From: Bradyrhizobium sp. CIAT3101
GTDB lineage: Bacteria; Pseudomonadota; Alphaproteobacteria; Rhizobiales; Xanthobacteraceae
Reading direction: 5' to 3'
NCBI RefSeq assembly: GCF_029714945.1
Contig: NZ_CP121634.1
Location: 2,625,001-2,689,000, forward strand
DNA: 64,000 bases
Shown here piece by piece: positions 1 to 8,319 of this stretch (position 1 is its first letter; each line of letters starts with the position of its first letter). A model generated the notes under the pieces. It did no database searches and had not been told where the DNA came from. It saw only the letters and a list, made by a program, of their open reading frames with translations. The position numbers and the translations under genes are program-made.

Positions 1-269
1 TCTCCAACACGGCCGAATACGGTGAGTACGTCACCGGTCCGCGCATCGTCACCGCCGAGACCAAGGCCGAGATGAAGCGCGTCCTCGCCGACATCCAGGG
101 CGGCAAGTTCGCCCGCGACTGGATGCTCGAGAACAAGGTCAACCAGACCTCGTTCAAGGCGACCCGCGCCAAGCTCGCCCAGCACCCGATCGAGGAAGTC
201 GGCGCGAAACTCCGCGACATGATGCCCTGGATCAAGAAGGGCGCGCTGGTCGACAAGTCGAAGAACTAA
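1..269 (+). CDS. ilvC: Ketol-acid reductoisomerase, C-terminal end (partial)
   Basis: The reading frame is open from the left window edge (first full codon at 3) to a TAA ending at 269, giving the last 88 residues. The segment [14 protein letters not shown] followed by the helical stretch around [17 protein letters not shown] is characteristic of the C-terminal knotted domain of class I ketol-acid reductoisomerase. This enzyme is the NADPH- and Mg-dependent second step of valine, leucine and isoleucine synthesis in the cytoplasm. The N-terminal Rossmann domain lies outside the window. A hairpin about 115 bases downstream can terminate it. The family call is confident; the start cannot be seen. 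Confidence 0.95.
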   Translation, partial: SNTAEYGEYVTGPRIVTAETKAEMKRVLADIQGGKFARDWMLENKVNQTSFKATRAKLAQHPIEEVGAKLRDMMPWIKKGALVDKSKN

Positions 270-793
270 GGCGGCGATCTCTGGACGTGGCGCGTCGCCG
301 ACGCGCTACGTTCGGGACGCGAGAGCGAAAGCACAAGCTTCGCTCGCCAAACCAAATCTTAAATCTTCGCGATTATGTCTGGGCGAGATCGCAACCTGCG
401 GTCTCGCTCTTTTCTTCTCGCCCGAAGCATTGCTGCTTCATTCAAATTCTTCGCGAGTTGATGTGCTCCCAGAGAGCCAAGAACTGACGCTTAATCCACA
501 TTCTTGAGTTCGCGTCGTTTCTCAGAATTTTTCCGGAACGCACGATCGCCAAAAGCGCTGTGTCCTCAGAGTCTAGGATTCGGCTCTTCATCCGTGCTTT
601 CAACGTGCAATCAATCGTATTTCGCGACGTTCGCACGCCACTTCATCTTAAGAACCGACACTTGCCACGCCTTCTTGCAGGGCGGCGCAGGCTCGAAAAT
701 GATCATCGGTGCGCGGCCTGAGAACCCGATGGCATTGCGCTGGCGGAGCCTCCCCCTACATTGGTCGCGGGGTACAAAAGGGGGGAGAGGACC
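270..793. other. Intergenic stretch after ilvC
   Basis: This 524-base stretch has lower GC than its surroundings and no convincing gene. Short open frames here have poor codon usage and no ribosome binding sites. It contains the probable ilvC terminator (383-417). The last 20 bases hold the strong GGGGGAGAGG ribosome binding site of the next gene. I see nothing else in it. Confidence 0.6.
383..417 (+). terminator. Probable rho-independent terminator of ilvC
   Basis: A 10-bp stem, GCGAGATCGC with GCGGTCTCGC (one G-T wobble), has a 5-base loop and is followed by the T-rich run TCTTTTCTTCT. It lies about 115 bases after the ilvC stop codon with no gene between. Confidence 0.65.
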
Positions 794-1645
794 ATGCGAT
801 CCGTCGTCGTTACCGGCGCGTCCACCGGCATTGGCTGGGCCATTGCGAAATTTCTGATCGGGCGCGGCTATCGCGTCTTCGGCAGCGTCCGCAAGCAGGC
901 CGATGCCGATCGGCTGAACGGTGAGTTCGGCCAAAACTTCACGCCACTGCTGTTCGACGTCACCGACGAGGCCGCGGTGCTGGCCGCTGCGCGCCAGGTG
1001 CGCGAGGCGCTGGGCGGCGAGACACTGGCTGGTCTCGTCAACAACGCCGGCGTTGCCGTCGCCGGCCCCGTGCTCGAATTGTCGGCGGATGATTTCCGCC
1101 GCCAGATGGACATCAACGTCATCGGCCCGGTGATTGCGACGCAGGCGTTCGGACCGCTGCTCGGTGCGGACCCATCGCTGAAGGGGCCGAAGGGCCGCAT
1201 CGTGATGATCAGCTCGGTCGCTGGCAAGAACGGTAACCCGCTGTCGGCGCCCTATTGCACCTCCAAGCACGCGATCGAGGGCCTGTCGGAAAGCCTGCGC
1301 CGTGAGCTGATGCTGTTCGGCATCGACGTCATCATCGTTGCGCCCGGCGCAGTGAAGACGCCGATCTGGAGCAAGGCCGAGCAGTTCGATATGTCGGTCT
1401 ATCAGAACTCGCCCTATCTGCCGGCGCTCAACAAGGTCATGGCGTTCATGATGAAGCTCGGTGAGACCGGGCTGCCGGCCGAGCGGATCGCCGAAGTCGT
1501 CTTCGAGGCGCTCACGGCTGCGAGCCCCAAGGTTCGCTACCAGATCGCGCCCGACCGGCTGCGGCACTTCATGACGGCCACGCTGCCCAAGCGAACGGTC
1601 GACCGCATCATCGCCAAGCGGCTCGGGCTGCTGCCGCAGAGCTAG
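794..1645 (+). CDS. SDR-family NAD(P)-dependent oxidoreductase
   Basis: The protein has 283 residues. The start at 794 is preferred over an in-frame ATG at 761 because GGGGGAGAGG sits 4 bases upstream and the nucleotide-binding motif then begins at the normal distance. Visible motifs are TGASTGIG (cofactor glycine loop, about residues 8-15), NNAG, a catalytic serine in MISSVAG, and the YxxxK pair in PYCTSK. It is a classical short-chain dehydrogenase, cytoplasmic, reducing or oxidising a carbonyl/alcohol. The substrate cannot be told; C-terminal features recall retinol- or steroid-dehydrogenase-like SDRs. It is followed 3 bases later by the LprI-like gene, so the two are probably cotranscribed. 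Confidence 0.9.
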   Translation: MRSVVVTGASTGIGWAIAKFLIGRGYRVFGSVRKQADADRLNGEFGQNFTPLLFDVTDEAAVLAAARQVREALGGETLAGLVNNAGVAVAGPVLELSADDFRRQMDINVIGPVIATQAFGPLLGADPSLKGPKGRIVMISSVAGKNGNPLSAPYCTSKHAIEGLSESLRRELMLFGIDVIIVAPGAVKTPIWSKAEQFDMSVYQNSPYLPALNKVMAFMMKLGETGLPAERIAEVVFEALTAASPKVRYQIAPDRLRHFMTATLPKRTVDRIIAKRLGLLPQS

Positions 1646-1648
1646 AGC

Positions 1649-2020
1649 ATGCGAAGCATTCTGATTGCGGCCCTTTGCGCCTTGGTCTCCACGGTCCTGG
1701 CCTCTGCGGCGCAAGCCGGGGACCAGGGCGATCCGCGGTCCTGCGACGGCTCGACCGCGGAGATGGTCGAGTGCCTGAAGGCGCAGACCGCGCAATGGGA
1801 CAAGCGCATGACCATCGCCTATCAGCAGGCGATGAAGAATGCGGCGGATGCGCAGCGCGACCAGCTTCGCGCTGCGCAACGGCTCTGGATCCAGTACCGC
1901 GACGCCAATTGCCTGTATTACGGCATGGGCGAGGGCACCATTGCGCGCGTCGATGCCGGCGAGTGCCTGCGCCGGATGACCGAGGTCCGCGCGCGCGAGC
2001 TCGAGGGCCTCGGCCGCTGA
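1649..2020 (+). CDS. LprI-like (DUF1311) exported protein
   Basis: The protein has 123 residues with a Sec signal peptide ending near ASAAQAG. The mature part carries four cysteines (in RSCDG, VECLK, ANCLY and GECLR) in the spacing of the lysozyme-inhibitor LprI N-terminal domain family, suggesting two disulfides in a small helical periplasmic protein. Only three bases separate it from the SDR gene upstream, and it converges with the gene at 2026. LprI of mycobacteria inhibits lysozyme, but most members of this domain family are uncharacterised, so the inhibitor role is only a possibility here. Confidence 0.8.
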   Translation: MRSILIAALCALVSTVLASAAQAGDQGDPRSCDGSTAEMVECLKAQTAQWDKRMTIAYQQAMKNAADAQRDQLRAAQRLWIQYRDANCLYYGMGEGTIARVDAGECLRRMTEVRARELEGLGR

Positions 2021-2025
2021 CGCGA

Positions 2026-2643
2026 TCAGGCTTTGGCGGCTTGCGGGGTCGCGCGTGAGGCCATCGCGATCATCCGCAGCGCCATCACGGCGAGCAGCGG
2101 AAGGAGGAACGCCGCGTAACCAGGCATGGTCGTCACGCGCTTGCCAAACGACACCATGAACTGGAACCAGAGATAGTAGCCGCCGATGAGGTGCAGCGCG
2201 CGCCAGACGTGCGGTCCGATCAGTGCGGCCGTTCGGTCGAACGAGGTCGCGCTCATGGCGACGATCACGGCATAGCCGATGCCGCCGAAGATGTAGGAGG
2301 CCGGCGAGGTCGCCTCCGCAAAGCCGGCCGGGTCCATTTTCGCGAATACGACGATTGCAACCGCATGGATGGTGTGGGAGGCGGCAAAGCTCAAGCCGAG
2401 ATAGCGGCGATTTCGGCGCTGCCAGCGCGTCCAGGCGTTCGGCCAGAGCCGCGCCAGCGCCGCGGCACTGAACGCCAGGCAGAACAGCGAGAGCGAGCTG
2501 CGCGCCGTGAAACGGATCACCATCCGGACGCCCTCGACCTCGAACTGTCGCATTGAGGCGATCCAGAGGCATAAGGCAATCAGGCACAGCGTGAGGACGG
2601 CGAGCAGCCGCCAGCCTTCGAACCAGCTTTGACGTTGCGACAT
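2026..2643 (-). CDS. Ferric-reductase-like transmembrane haem protein (MsrQ/YedZ type)
   Basis: The protein has 205 residues. The start at 2643 is chosen because AAGGAGGA lies directly upstream; longer in-frame starts would run through the operators. About six hydrophobic helices are visible, with histidines in SHTIH and RALHLIGG that could bind haem b as in ferric-reductase-like domains. This family is best known from MsrQ, the membrane electron donor of periplasmic methionine-sulfoxide reductase, but no msrP neighbour is present, so the electron acceptor is unknown. It is transcribed divergently from a TetR regulator and shares two 17-bp operators with it, so it is very probably the regulated target. 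Confidence 0.72.
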   Translation of the reverse strand: MSQRQSWFEGWRLLAVLTLCLIALCLWIASMRQFEVEGVRMVIRFTARSSLSLFCLAFSAAALARLWPNAWTRWQRRNRRYLGLSFAASHTIHAVAIVVFAKMDPAGFAEATSPASYIFGGIGYAVIVAMSATSFDRTAALIGPHVWRALHLIGGYYLWFQFMVSFGKRVTTMPGYAAFLLPLLAVMALRMIAMASRATPQAAKA

Positions 2644-2660
2644 GGTGGTCTCCTCCTTTA

Positions 2661-2677
2661 TGTAATCATTGATTACA
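2661..2677. promoter_or_regulatory. Perfect 17-bp palindromic operator, site 1
   Basis: TGTAATCATTGATTACA is a perfect inverted repeat (8-bp arms, 1-bp centre). It sits 17 bases upstream of the haem-protein start, where it would overlap that promoter. A near-copy lies 43 bp away. It is the probable binding site of the divergent TetR regulator. Confidence 0.7.
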
Positions 2678-2703
2678 TTTCGGGGCGATGTAGCCGTCAA
2701 TGG

Positions 2704-2720
2704 TGTAATCGCTGCTTACA
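2704..2720. promoter_or_regulatory. Imperfect 17-bp palindromic operator, site 2
   Basis: TGTAATCGCTGCTTACA matches site 1 at 13 of 17 positions and keeps the TGTAA and TTACA ends. The centre-to-centre distance of 43 bp is close to four helical turns, so two dimers could bind on one face of the DNA. It is 29 bases upstream of the TetR start, so autoregulation is likely. Confidence 0.6.
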
Positions 2721-2749
2721 TTCACGTTCGGGTGATGCTAGAAGGCGCC

Positions 2750-3415
2750 ATGCCCGCCCGTCAGACCAAGCCTCGGACCTCCAAACCTCGCGCCCGCCGC
2801 CAGACATCCGAAGCCCGGCCCTATCATCACGGCGACCTCCGCCGCGTGCTGATTGATGCTGCGCTGCAACTGGCGGCTGAGGGTGCCGAGGTCTCCGTGC
2901 GCGAGGCGGCGCGCCGGGCGGCGGTGTCGCCGGGAGCGCCGTTCCGGCACTTTCCCAACCGCGACGCCCTGATGGCTGCGGTGGCCGAGGAAGCGCAGCG
3001 GCGCTTTCGCGTCGAGATCGAGGCTGCGCTGGCGGAGGCGCCGTCGGCCGACCCGCTGGTCCGCTTCCGCGCCTTCGGCATCGCCTATGTGCGATGGGCG
3101 ATGCGCAACCCCGCCCATTTCGAGATCATCTCGACAGGCCGCTATTTCGCCCATGGCAGTTCGGCCGAGCTGACGCGCGACAATGCCGAGCTGGTCGCGT
3201 TGACCGAGCGGATGCTGGCCGAGGCGGCCGCGCACGGCCTGCTGCGGTCGGCGGATCTCAAGCGCATCCTGATCGCCGGCCGTGCCCTGATCTACGGCTT
3301 TGCCCGGATGAACCTCGACGGCCATTTTCCGCGCTGGGGCGTGGCGGAAGACGAAGTCGAGCGGATGGCGGAGGGGGTGATCGATCTGTTCATCGCCGGG
3401 ATCGCCAAACCCTAG
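2750..3415 (+). CDS. TetR/AcrR-family transcriptional regulator
   Basis: The protein has 221 residues. The start at 2750 has a GAAGG site 4 bases upstream; an earlier ATG at 2669 would lie inside operator 1 and is unlikely. An Arg/Lys-rich leader precedes YHHGDLRRVLIDAALQL, then a helix-turn-helix with SVREAARRAAVSPGAPFRHF at about residues 45-65. The rest is a helical ligand-binding and dimerisation domain of the WHG type. It is divergent from the ferric-reductase-like gene, with two palindromes between them, so it probably represses both. The ligand is unknown. Confidence 0.88.
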   Translation: MPARQTKPRTSKPRARRQTSEARPYHHGDLRRVLIDAALQLAAEGAEVSVREAARRAAVSPGAPFRHFPNRDALMAAVAEEAQRRFRVEIEAALAEAPSADPLVRFRAFGIAYVRWAMRNPAHFEIISTGRYFAHGSSAELTRDNAELVALTERMLAEAAAHGLLRSADLKRILIAGRALIYGFARMNLDGHFPRWGVAEDEVERMAEGVIDLFIAGIAKP

Positions 3416-3512
3416 CGTCGCCCGAGGTGCGGCCTTTCGCCTCCCGCTAACATTAAGCGAAGGTCGGATGGCGGATCGCGTTGCCTGCCCGTGACCATTC
3501 CATTACAGTTTT

Positions 3513-5318
3513 ATGACACGGCGCAGGCTTTCCGGCTGCGCCGAACGCCGCGGGCCGGTCAGACGGCTTGGCATCACCGCGCCGGACCAGAGTTGCGTGT
3601 CGTCGATGGCGCCCGCGCCCAATCCAGGCCCTTCCGCCACCACCGCCGTCCTGGCGAGCGTCGCCGCGCTCGGCATCTGGCGGCTGCTCGCGGTGGCCGC
3701 GCCGCATTTCGCAGCGCTTGCGCTGATGTACGAGACCGAGACCGATTTCGGCTCGCGCCTGTCCTTCCTGCTCGCCTGGGGCATCCTCAACTTCTTCTGG
3801 GTCACGCTGTTGCGCCGGCCGGCACTGTCGGGCGCGCTGTCGCTGACCATGGTCGTCGTGCTGGTGCTGCTGTCGCGGCTCAAGCACGACGTCGTGCAGA
3901 TGACGGTCAACTTCATCGACCTGATGATGATCGACCTCGACACGGTCGCGTTCCTGTTCACGATCTTCCCGAATCTGCGCTGGTCGGTGATCGGGGCCGG
4001 CCTCGTCACGCTGCCGCTGATGTATGCGCTGTGGTGGCTCGATCCATTCCGCATCCGCCGCCTTCCGGCACTCGCCGCGATGCTCGCCTGTCTCGCGGGG
4101 TTGGTCGGATATTCCGTCTATCATCCGGACGAAGCCTGGCGCGGTTATTACGACGACGGCTATCTCTCGAAATTCTTCCGCTCCGGCGTCACCGCGGTAT
4201 CCGATTTCGTGCAGTACGGCTTCATGGAGTCGGACGCCTCGACCAATGAGCGGCTCAACATGCCGCTGGTGGATTCTTGCCATCCGGCCGGCCGGCGGCC
4301 GAACATCATCATGATCCATGATGAATCGAGCTTTGACATCCGCGCCGCACAGGGCATCAAGGTGCCGCCGGGATACGGCAGTCACTTCAAGTCCTGGGAC
4401 GGCAAGGAGCGTACCTTCCTGGCCGAAAGCAATGGCGGGCCGAGCTGGTTCACCGAGTATAACGTACTTGCCGGTCTCTCCTCGCGCTCGTTCGGCCGCT
4501 TTGCCTATTTCGTGACGCGCATCGCCTCGGGTCGCGTCGAGCGCGGCCTGCCGCTGGCGCTGCGCCGCTGCGGCTACGACACCATGTCGCTCTATCCCGC
4601 CTATGGCGGCTTCATGGGCGCGCGCAGCTTCCAGCTGACGACCGGCGTCGAGCGCTTCCTGGACTCCCGGGATCTCGGCGCGAAGGATGTCGAGCCCGAC
4701 AGTTTCTTCTACGACAAGGCGCTGCGGCTGATGGGCGAGCGGACGCCGAACAAGCCGCTGTTCAGCTTCATCTATCTCGGTGCCAATCATTTCCCCTGGG
4801 AGACGCGCTTCCGCCCCGATCTGGTGCCGAACTGGCGCGCGCCGGGCAACGCGCCGTCCATCGACGAATATCTGCGCCGGCAGGCGATGAGCGCCGAGCA
4901 ATACAAGGCCTTCATTGCAGGCTTGAAGAGGAATTTTCCGGGCGAGCCCTTCCTGATCGTGCGCTATGGCGATCATCAGCCCGAGTTCGCGCCCAATCTG
5001 CTCGAGCCCGGGCTCGACGAAGGTGCGATCGGCAAGAAGCTCGACGCCTACGATCCGCGTCTCTACGCGACCTATTACGCGATCGACGCCGTCAATTTCG
5101 AGCCTGTGAAGAGCGACGCGGTGATGGACACGATCGATGGTCCCTATCTGCCGCTGGTGATCCAGGAAGCCGCAGGCATTCCGCTCGATCCGTCCTTCGT
5201 CGCGCAGAAGGAGATCATGATCCGCTGCAAGGGCATCTTCTACGGTTGCAAGGACGGCGCCGAGGCGCGGCGGCTCAACCGGTTGCTGATCAATGCCGGG
5301 ATGATCCGCGGGCTGTAG
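3513..5318 (+). CDS. LTA-synthase-like membrane sulfatase / phosphotransferase
   Basis: The protein has up to 601 residues. It has an N-terminal membrane part with about four helices (roughly residues 45-195) and a periplasmic alkaline-phosphatase-fold domain. Seen in the latter: PNIIMIHDESSFD (metal-binding Asp/Glu near the start of the domain), GGPSWFTEYNVLAG at the usual nucleophile position (Ser or Thr), FIYLGANHFPW, and RYGDHQPEF (Asp-His metal ligands). The family includes lipoteichoic-acid synthase and phosphoglycerol or phosphoethanolamine transferases acting on envelope glycans, so an envelope-modifying role is inferred. Neither start (3513, or in-frame ATG 3606) has a clear ribosome binding site; 3606 would remove an Arg-rich 31-residue leader. 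Confidence 0.8.
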   Translation: MTRRRLSGCAERRGPVRRLGITAPDQSCVSSMAPAPNPGPSATTAVLASVAALGIWRLLAVAAPHFAALALMYETETDFGSRLSFLLAWGILNFFWVTLLRRPALSGALSLTMVVVLVLLSRLKHDVVQMTVNFIDLMMIDLDTVAFLFTIFPNLRWSVIGAGLVTLPLMYALWWLDPFRIRRLPALAAMLACLAGLVGYSVYHPDEAWRGYYDDGYLSKFFRSGVTAVSDFVQYGFMESDASTNERLNMPLVDSCHPAGRRPNIIMIHDESSFDIRAAQGIKVPPGYGSHFKSWDGKERTFLAESNGGPSWFTEYNVLAGLSSRSFGRFAYFVTRIASGRVERGLPLALRRCGYDTMSLYPAYGGFMGARSFQLTTGVERFLDSRDLGAKDVEPDSFFYDKALRLMGERTPNKPLFSFIYLGANHFPWETRFRPDLVPNWRAPGNAPSIDEYLRRQAMSAEQYKAFIAGLKRNFPGEPFLIVRYGDHQPEFAPNLLEPGLDEGAIGKKLDAYDPRLYATYYAIDAVNFEPVKSDAVMDTIDGPYLPLVIQEAAGIPLDPSFVAQKEIMIRCKGIFYGCKDGAEARRLNRLLINAGMIRGL

Positions 5319-5456
5319 TTTCCATCGCGGCCATTCATTCGCCACTGCGTCCGTTGATACTTTGGCCCGGTGTCCTCCTCCGAATGAGGGACGCCGCGAC
5401 GGATGATGCCGGCTAATGGGGGCGCTCAACGGATTGCGAACCACAGGAGAAGTCAT

Positions 5457-5834
5457 TTGCCCATTTCCGTGAAACAGATGCTCGAGGCCGCCAACGCGGC
5501 CGTGCCGAAGATCTCGCCGGCCCAGGCGAAAGAGATGATCGGGAAGGGCGCGCTCGTGCTCGACGTGCGCGATGCGCCTGAAATCGAGAAGAGCGGCAAG
5601 ATTCCGGGCGCAGTGAATATCTCCCGCGGCATGCTGGAGTTTCGGGCCGATCCGGACTCGCCCTATCACGACAAGGCGCTCGCCAGGGACAAGACCGTGA
5701 TCCTCTATTGCGCCTCCGGTGGCCGTTCCGCGCTCGCCGGCAAGCTGCTTCAGGACATGGGCTACGGCCACGTCTACAACGTCGGCGGTTTCAAGGACTG
5801 GGTCGATGCCGGAGGGGCGACCGAGAAGGCGTAG
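5457..5834 (+). CDS. Rhodanese-like domain protein, TTG start
   Basis: The protein has 125 residues. The start is taken as TTG at 5457 because AGGAGA sits 6 bases upstream; the in-frame ATG at 5403 has no such site. It is a single rhodanese domain: VLDVRDAPEIEKSGKIPGAVN in the first half and the active-site loop CASGGRS, whose cysteine can carry a persulfide. This fits a stand-alone cytoplasmic sulfurtransferase or sulfur carrier of about the usual single-domain length. It converges with the transporter gene ending at 5863. The acceptor is unknown. Confidence 0.88.
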   Translation: MPISVKQMLEAANAAVPKISPAQAKEMIGKGALVLDVRDAPEIEKSGKIPGAVNISRGMLEFRADPDSPYHDKALARDKTVILYCASGGRSALAGKLLQDMGYGHVYNVGGFKDWVDAGGATEKA

Positions 5835-5862
5835 CAAGGGCGGCGGCGCAGGGAGGCACGCC

Positions 5863-7422
5863 CTAGCGCCGGCCCACCTTCTCCCACAGCCACTTCGCCA
5901 CCGCATCCGGCGATGAATTCGCATCATTGCCGCTGGCGCGCAGGTTTGCTTCGCGCATCGTGGCGATGTCGATCCTGCCGAGCAGCGGCTCGAGGGCTGC
6001 CTGCAGCCTCTCGTCACCGGCACGCTTCGGCGCCAGCAGCAGGATGGCATCGTAAGGCGGGATCGCTTGCTTGGGATCGTCGAGCGCCACCAACTCGTAC
6101 TTCGCGATCAGCCCGTCGCTGGTATAGCCGGCGATCACGTCGACCTCGCCGCTGGCTACAGCGGCGTACATGAAATCCGGCTGCATCTGGCGCTGTGCGT
6201 TGAACTGAAGACCGTAGGCCTTCTGGAGCGCCGCCCATTCCGGTCGCGAGAAGAATTCATAATCGCCGGCAATCGACATCGTCGACGCATGTGCGGCGAG
6301 ATCGGCAATGGTGTGGATGCCAAGCGCGTCGGCGCGCTTTTTCGGCATCACCAGCGCATAGGCATTCTCGAAACCGAGCTCGCCGAGCAGCGTGATGTTG
6401 TCCTTGGCGAGCGCCGTCTTCAAATCTGCCACCAGCTCCGCGCGAGGCTTGATGTCGGTGCGGTGCAGCTGGTTGGCCCAGAGCGTGCCGGAATAGTCGA
6501 CATAGAGATCAATGTCGCCGGCTTTCAGCGCCTCGAAGATCACGCTCGAGCCGAGACCGGACCGCGCCGTGGCGGAGAGACCTGCCGCCTGGAGGCGGTC
6601 CCGCAGCAGGGCCGAGAGCACGTATTGTTCGGCGAAGGTTTTTGCGCCGACCACATAGCCGGACGACGAACGTCCCATCGTAGGCACCAGCGTCGCCGCA
6701 ACCAGTGCCGCGATGCCGATCGCGCCGAGTCCGGCGCGGAGACGACCGCGCTGGCGCAGCCCGCTCTCGATCAAGCCGAGCAGCTGATCGACGGCGAGCG
6801 CGAGCAGGGCCGACGCGAAACAGCCGAACAACACGAACACCCAATTCTGGGTCTGCAGCCCCGCAAAAATGTAATTGCCGAGGCTGGTCTGACCGATCGG
6901 CGTCGACAGCGTCGCGGTGCCGATCACCCACACGGCGGCGGTGCGGATGCCGGCCATCATTACCGGCAGCGCCAGCGGAAGCTCGACCATCGTGAGCGAC
7001 TGCCGCTCCGTCATGCCGACGCCCTTCGCGGCTTCGATCAGCGCGGGATCGATGCCGTTGAGCCCGGTGATGCCGTTGCGCAGCACCGGCAGCATCGAAT
7101 AGAGCGCCAGCGCCAGCATGGCCGGCAGGAACCCGAACGCGGAGAAGGAGACGCCGAACCATTTCAGCGTCACGGACGCCGCGAGCAGCAGCAGCGGATA
7201 GAACAGCGCGAGCAGCGCCAGCCCCGGCACGGTCTGCACGATGCTGGCGAGCGCGAGCAGGATGGCGCGCGGCGCCGGGCGGTTGCGTGTGAGGATTGCG
7301 AGCGGCAAGCTGACGATCAGGCCGAGCGCGAGCGCGGCGAGGCTCACCCGGACATGATTGCCGAGGTAGTCGGGCAAATGCGACAGCGCCTCGCCCCAGC
7401 GCGGATCATTGAGGAAACTCAT
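5863..7422 (-). CDS. ABC transporter permease fused to substrate-binding domain (OpuB/OsmU/EgtU type)
   Basis: The protein has 519 residues. Residues 1-220 form a permease with about five helices and the EAA loop IEAAKGVGMTERQ at 129-141. A further helix at about 231-248 leads into a periplasmic binding domain from about residue 255. That domain has the family signature YVVGAKTFAEQYVLS and the conserved DIDLYVDYSGT. This arrangement occurs in quaternary-amine (betaine, choline, carnitine) and ergothioneine importers. It overlaps the ATPase gene by four bases (ATGA), forming a two-gene operon transcribed leftwards. The substrate is a small cationic or zwitterionic osmolyte or thiol by family; I cannot choose between them. 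Confidence 0.87.
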   Translation of the reverse strand: MSFLNDPRWGEALSHLPDYLGNHVRVSLAALALGLIVSLPLAILTRNRPAPRAILLALASIVQTVPGLALLALFYPLLLLAASVTLKWFGVSFSAFGFLPAMLALALYSMLPVLRNGITGLNGIDPALIEAAKGVGMTERQSLTMVELPLALPVMMAGIRTAAVWVIGTATLSTPIGQTSLGNYIFAGLQTQNWVFVLFGCFASALLALAVDQLLGLIESGLRQRGRLRAGLGAIGIAALVAATLVPTMGRSSSGYVVGAKTFAEQYVLSALLRDRLQAAGLSATARSGLGSSVIFEALKAGDIDLYVDYSGTLWANQLHRTDIKPRAELVADLKTALAKDNITLLGELGFENAYALVMPKKRADALGIHTIADLAAHASTMSIAGDYEFFSRPEWAALQKAYGLQFNAQRQMQPDFMYAAVASGEVDVIAGYTSDGLIAKYELVALDDPKQAIPPYDAILLLAPKRAGDERLQAALEPLLGRIDIATMREANLRASGNDANSSPDAVAKWLWEKVGRR

Positions 7423-8201
7423 GCCGCACCGCCCTGTGGCAGCAGCGCGTTCAGCCGCTCGACCTGGCGCCGTGGCGTGCGCAGCAGCTCCAGCACATAG
7501 GCATCGGTGCTCGTCGAGAGTTCCGCCGGCGTACCCTGCGCGAGCAGCTTGCCGCCGCGCATGACCGCGATGCGGTCGGCCAGCAGGATCGCCTCCGTCA
7601 TGTCGTGCGTGATCATCACGGTGGTCAGGCCGAGCTTGCGGTGCAGCTCGCGAAAATCCTCGCCGAGCGCATCGCGGGTGAGGGGATCGAGCGCGCCGAA
7701 CGGCTCGTCCATCAGCACGATGCGCGGCCTTGCTGCCAGCGCCCGCGCCACGCCGACGCGCTGGCGCTGCCCGCCTGAAAGCGCCTCCGGCAGCCTGTCA
7801 CGATGGGAGGCACGGTCGAGCTGGATCAGCTCGATCAGCTCGTTGACGCGCTCCGCGATCTCGGCTGCGGGCGCGCCGAGCAGCTTCGGCGTGATCCCGA
7901 TATTGTCGGCGACGCTCAAGTGCGGAAACAGCCCGCCGCTCTGGAAGACGTAGCCGATCCGACGCCGCAGCGCGACGGGATCGACGTTCTGGACGTCCTC
8001 GCCCTCGACAGTGATGGTGCCGCCATCGGCCTCGATCAGCCGGTTGGCAAGCCGCAGCAGCGTCGTCTTGCCCGAACCCGAGCCGCCGACAACAGCCAGA
8101 AACTCGCCCTCGGCGATGTCGAGCGAGACGTCGTCGACGGCCCTGAGGGAGCCGAAGCTCTTGGTGACGTTTCGGTAGGTGATCGCCAGCTTGGAGGGCA
8201 T
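7419..8201 (-). CDS. ABC transporter ATP-binding protein (OpuBA/OpuCA type)
   Basis: The protein has 260 residues. The start at 8201 (MPSKLAITYRNVTKSFG) is preferred; upstream in-frame codons read through non-coding DNA. Walker A is GGSGSGKTT, the signature LSGGQRQRV, Walker B IVLMDEPFGALDP, and the switch histidine lies in MITHDMTEA. There is no CBS tail of the kind seen in OpuAA/ProV, so no built-in osmosensing is apparent. It energises the fused permease-binding protein encoded by the next gene, with which it overlaps. Confidence 0.88.
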   Translation of the reverse strand: MPSKLAITYRNVTKSFGSLRAVDDVSLDIAEGEFLAVVGGSGSGKTTLLRLANRLIEADGGTITVEGEDVQNVDPVALRRRIGYVFQSGGLFPHLSVADNIGITPKLLGAPAAEIAERVNELIELIQLDRASHRDRLPEALSGGQRQRVGVARALAARPRIVLMDEPFGALDPLTRDALGEDFRELHRKLGLTTVMITHDMTEAILLADRIAVMRGGKLLAQGTPAELSTSTDAYVLELLRTPRRQVERLNALLPQGGAA

Positions 8202-8319
8202 CGCGGATGGGCTCAAGGGGCGGCAAGGGGGCCAGACCCCATGCGTAGCACGCTTGGCCGGTTGATTGAACTTGGCCGCGCGAGCGGCTAAGGCATCAAG
8301 CCAAGTTCGGAGGAAACAC

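Noticed and set aside
287..487. 66-codon frame after ilvC
   Set aside because: It spans the predicted terminator, has no ribosome binding site and has irregular third-position composition.
611..2587. 658-codon minus-strand frame spanning the SDR and LprI-like genes
   Set aside because: It runs through two well-supported sense genes and part of the haem-protein gene in another frame; no ribosome binding site or motif.
3453..6050. 865-codon open frame on the minus strand
   Set aside because: It lies opposite the sulfatase and rhodanese genes, which have clear domains. The antisense protein is rich in Arg, His and Gln in the way expected of a mirrored high-GC gene, and no family is visible.
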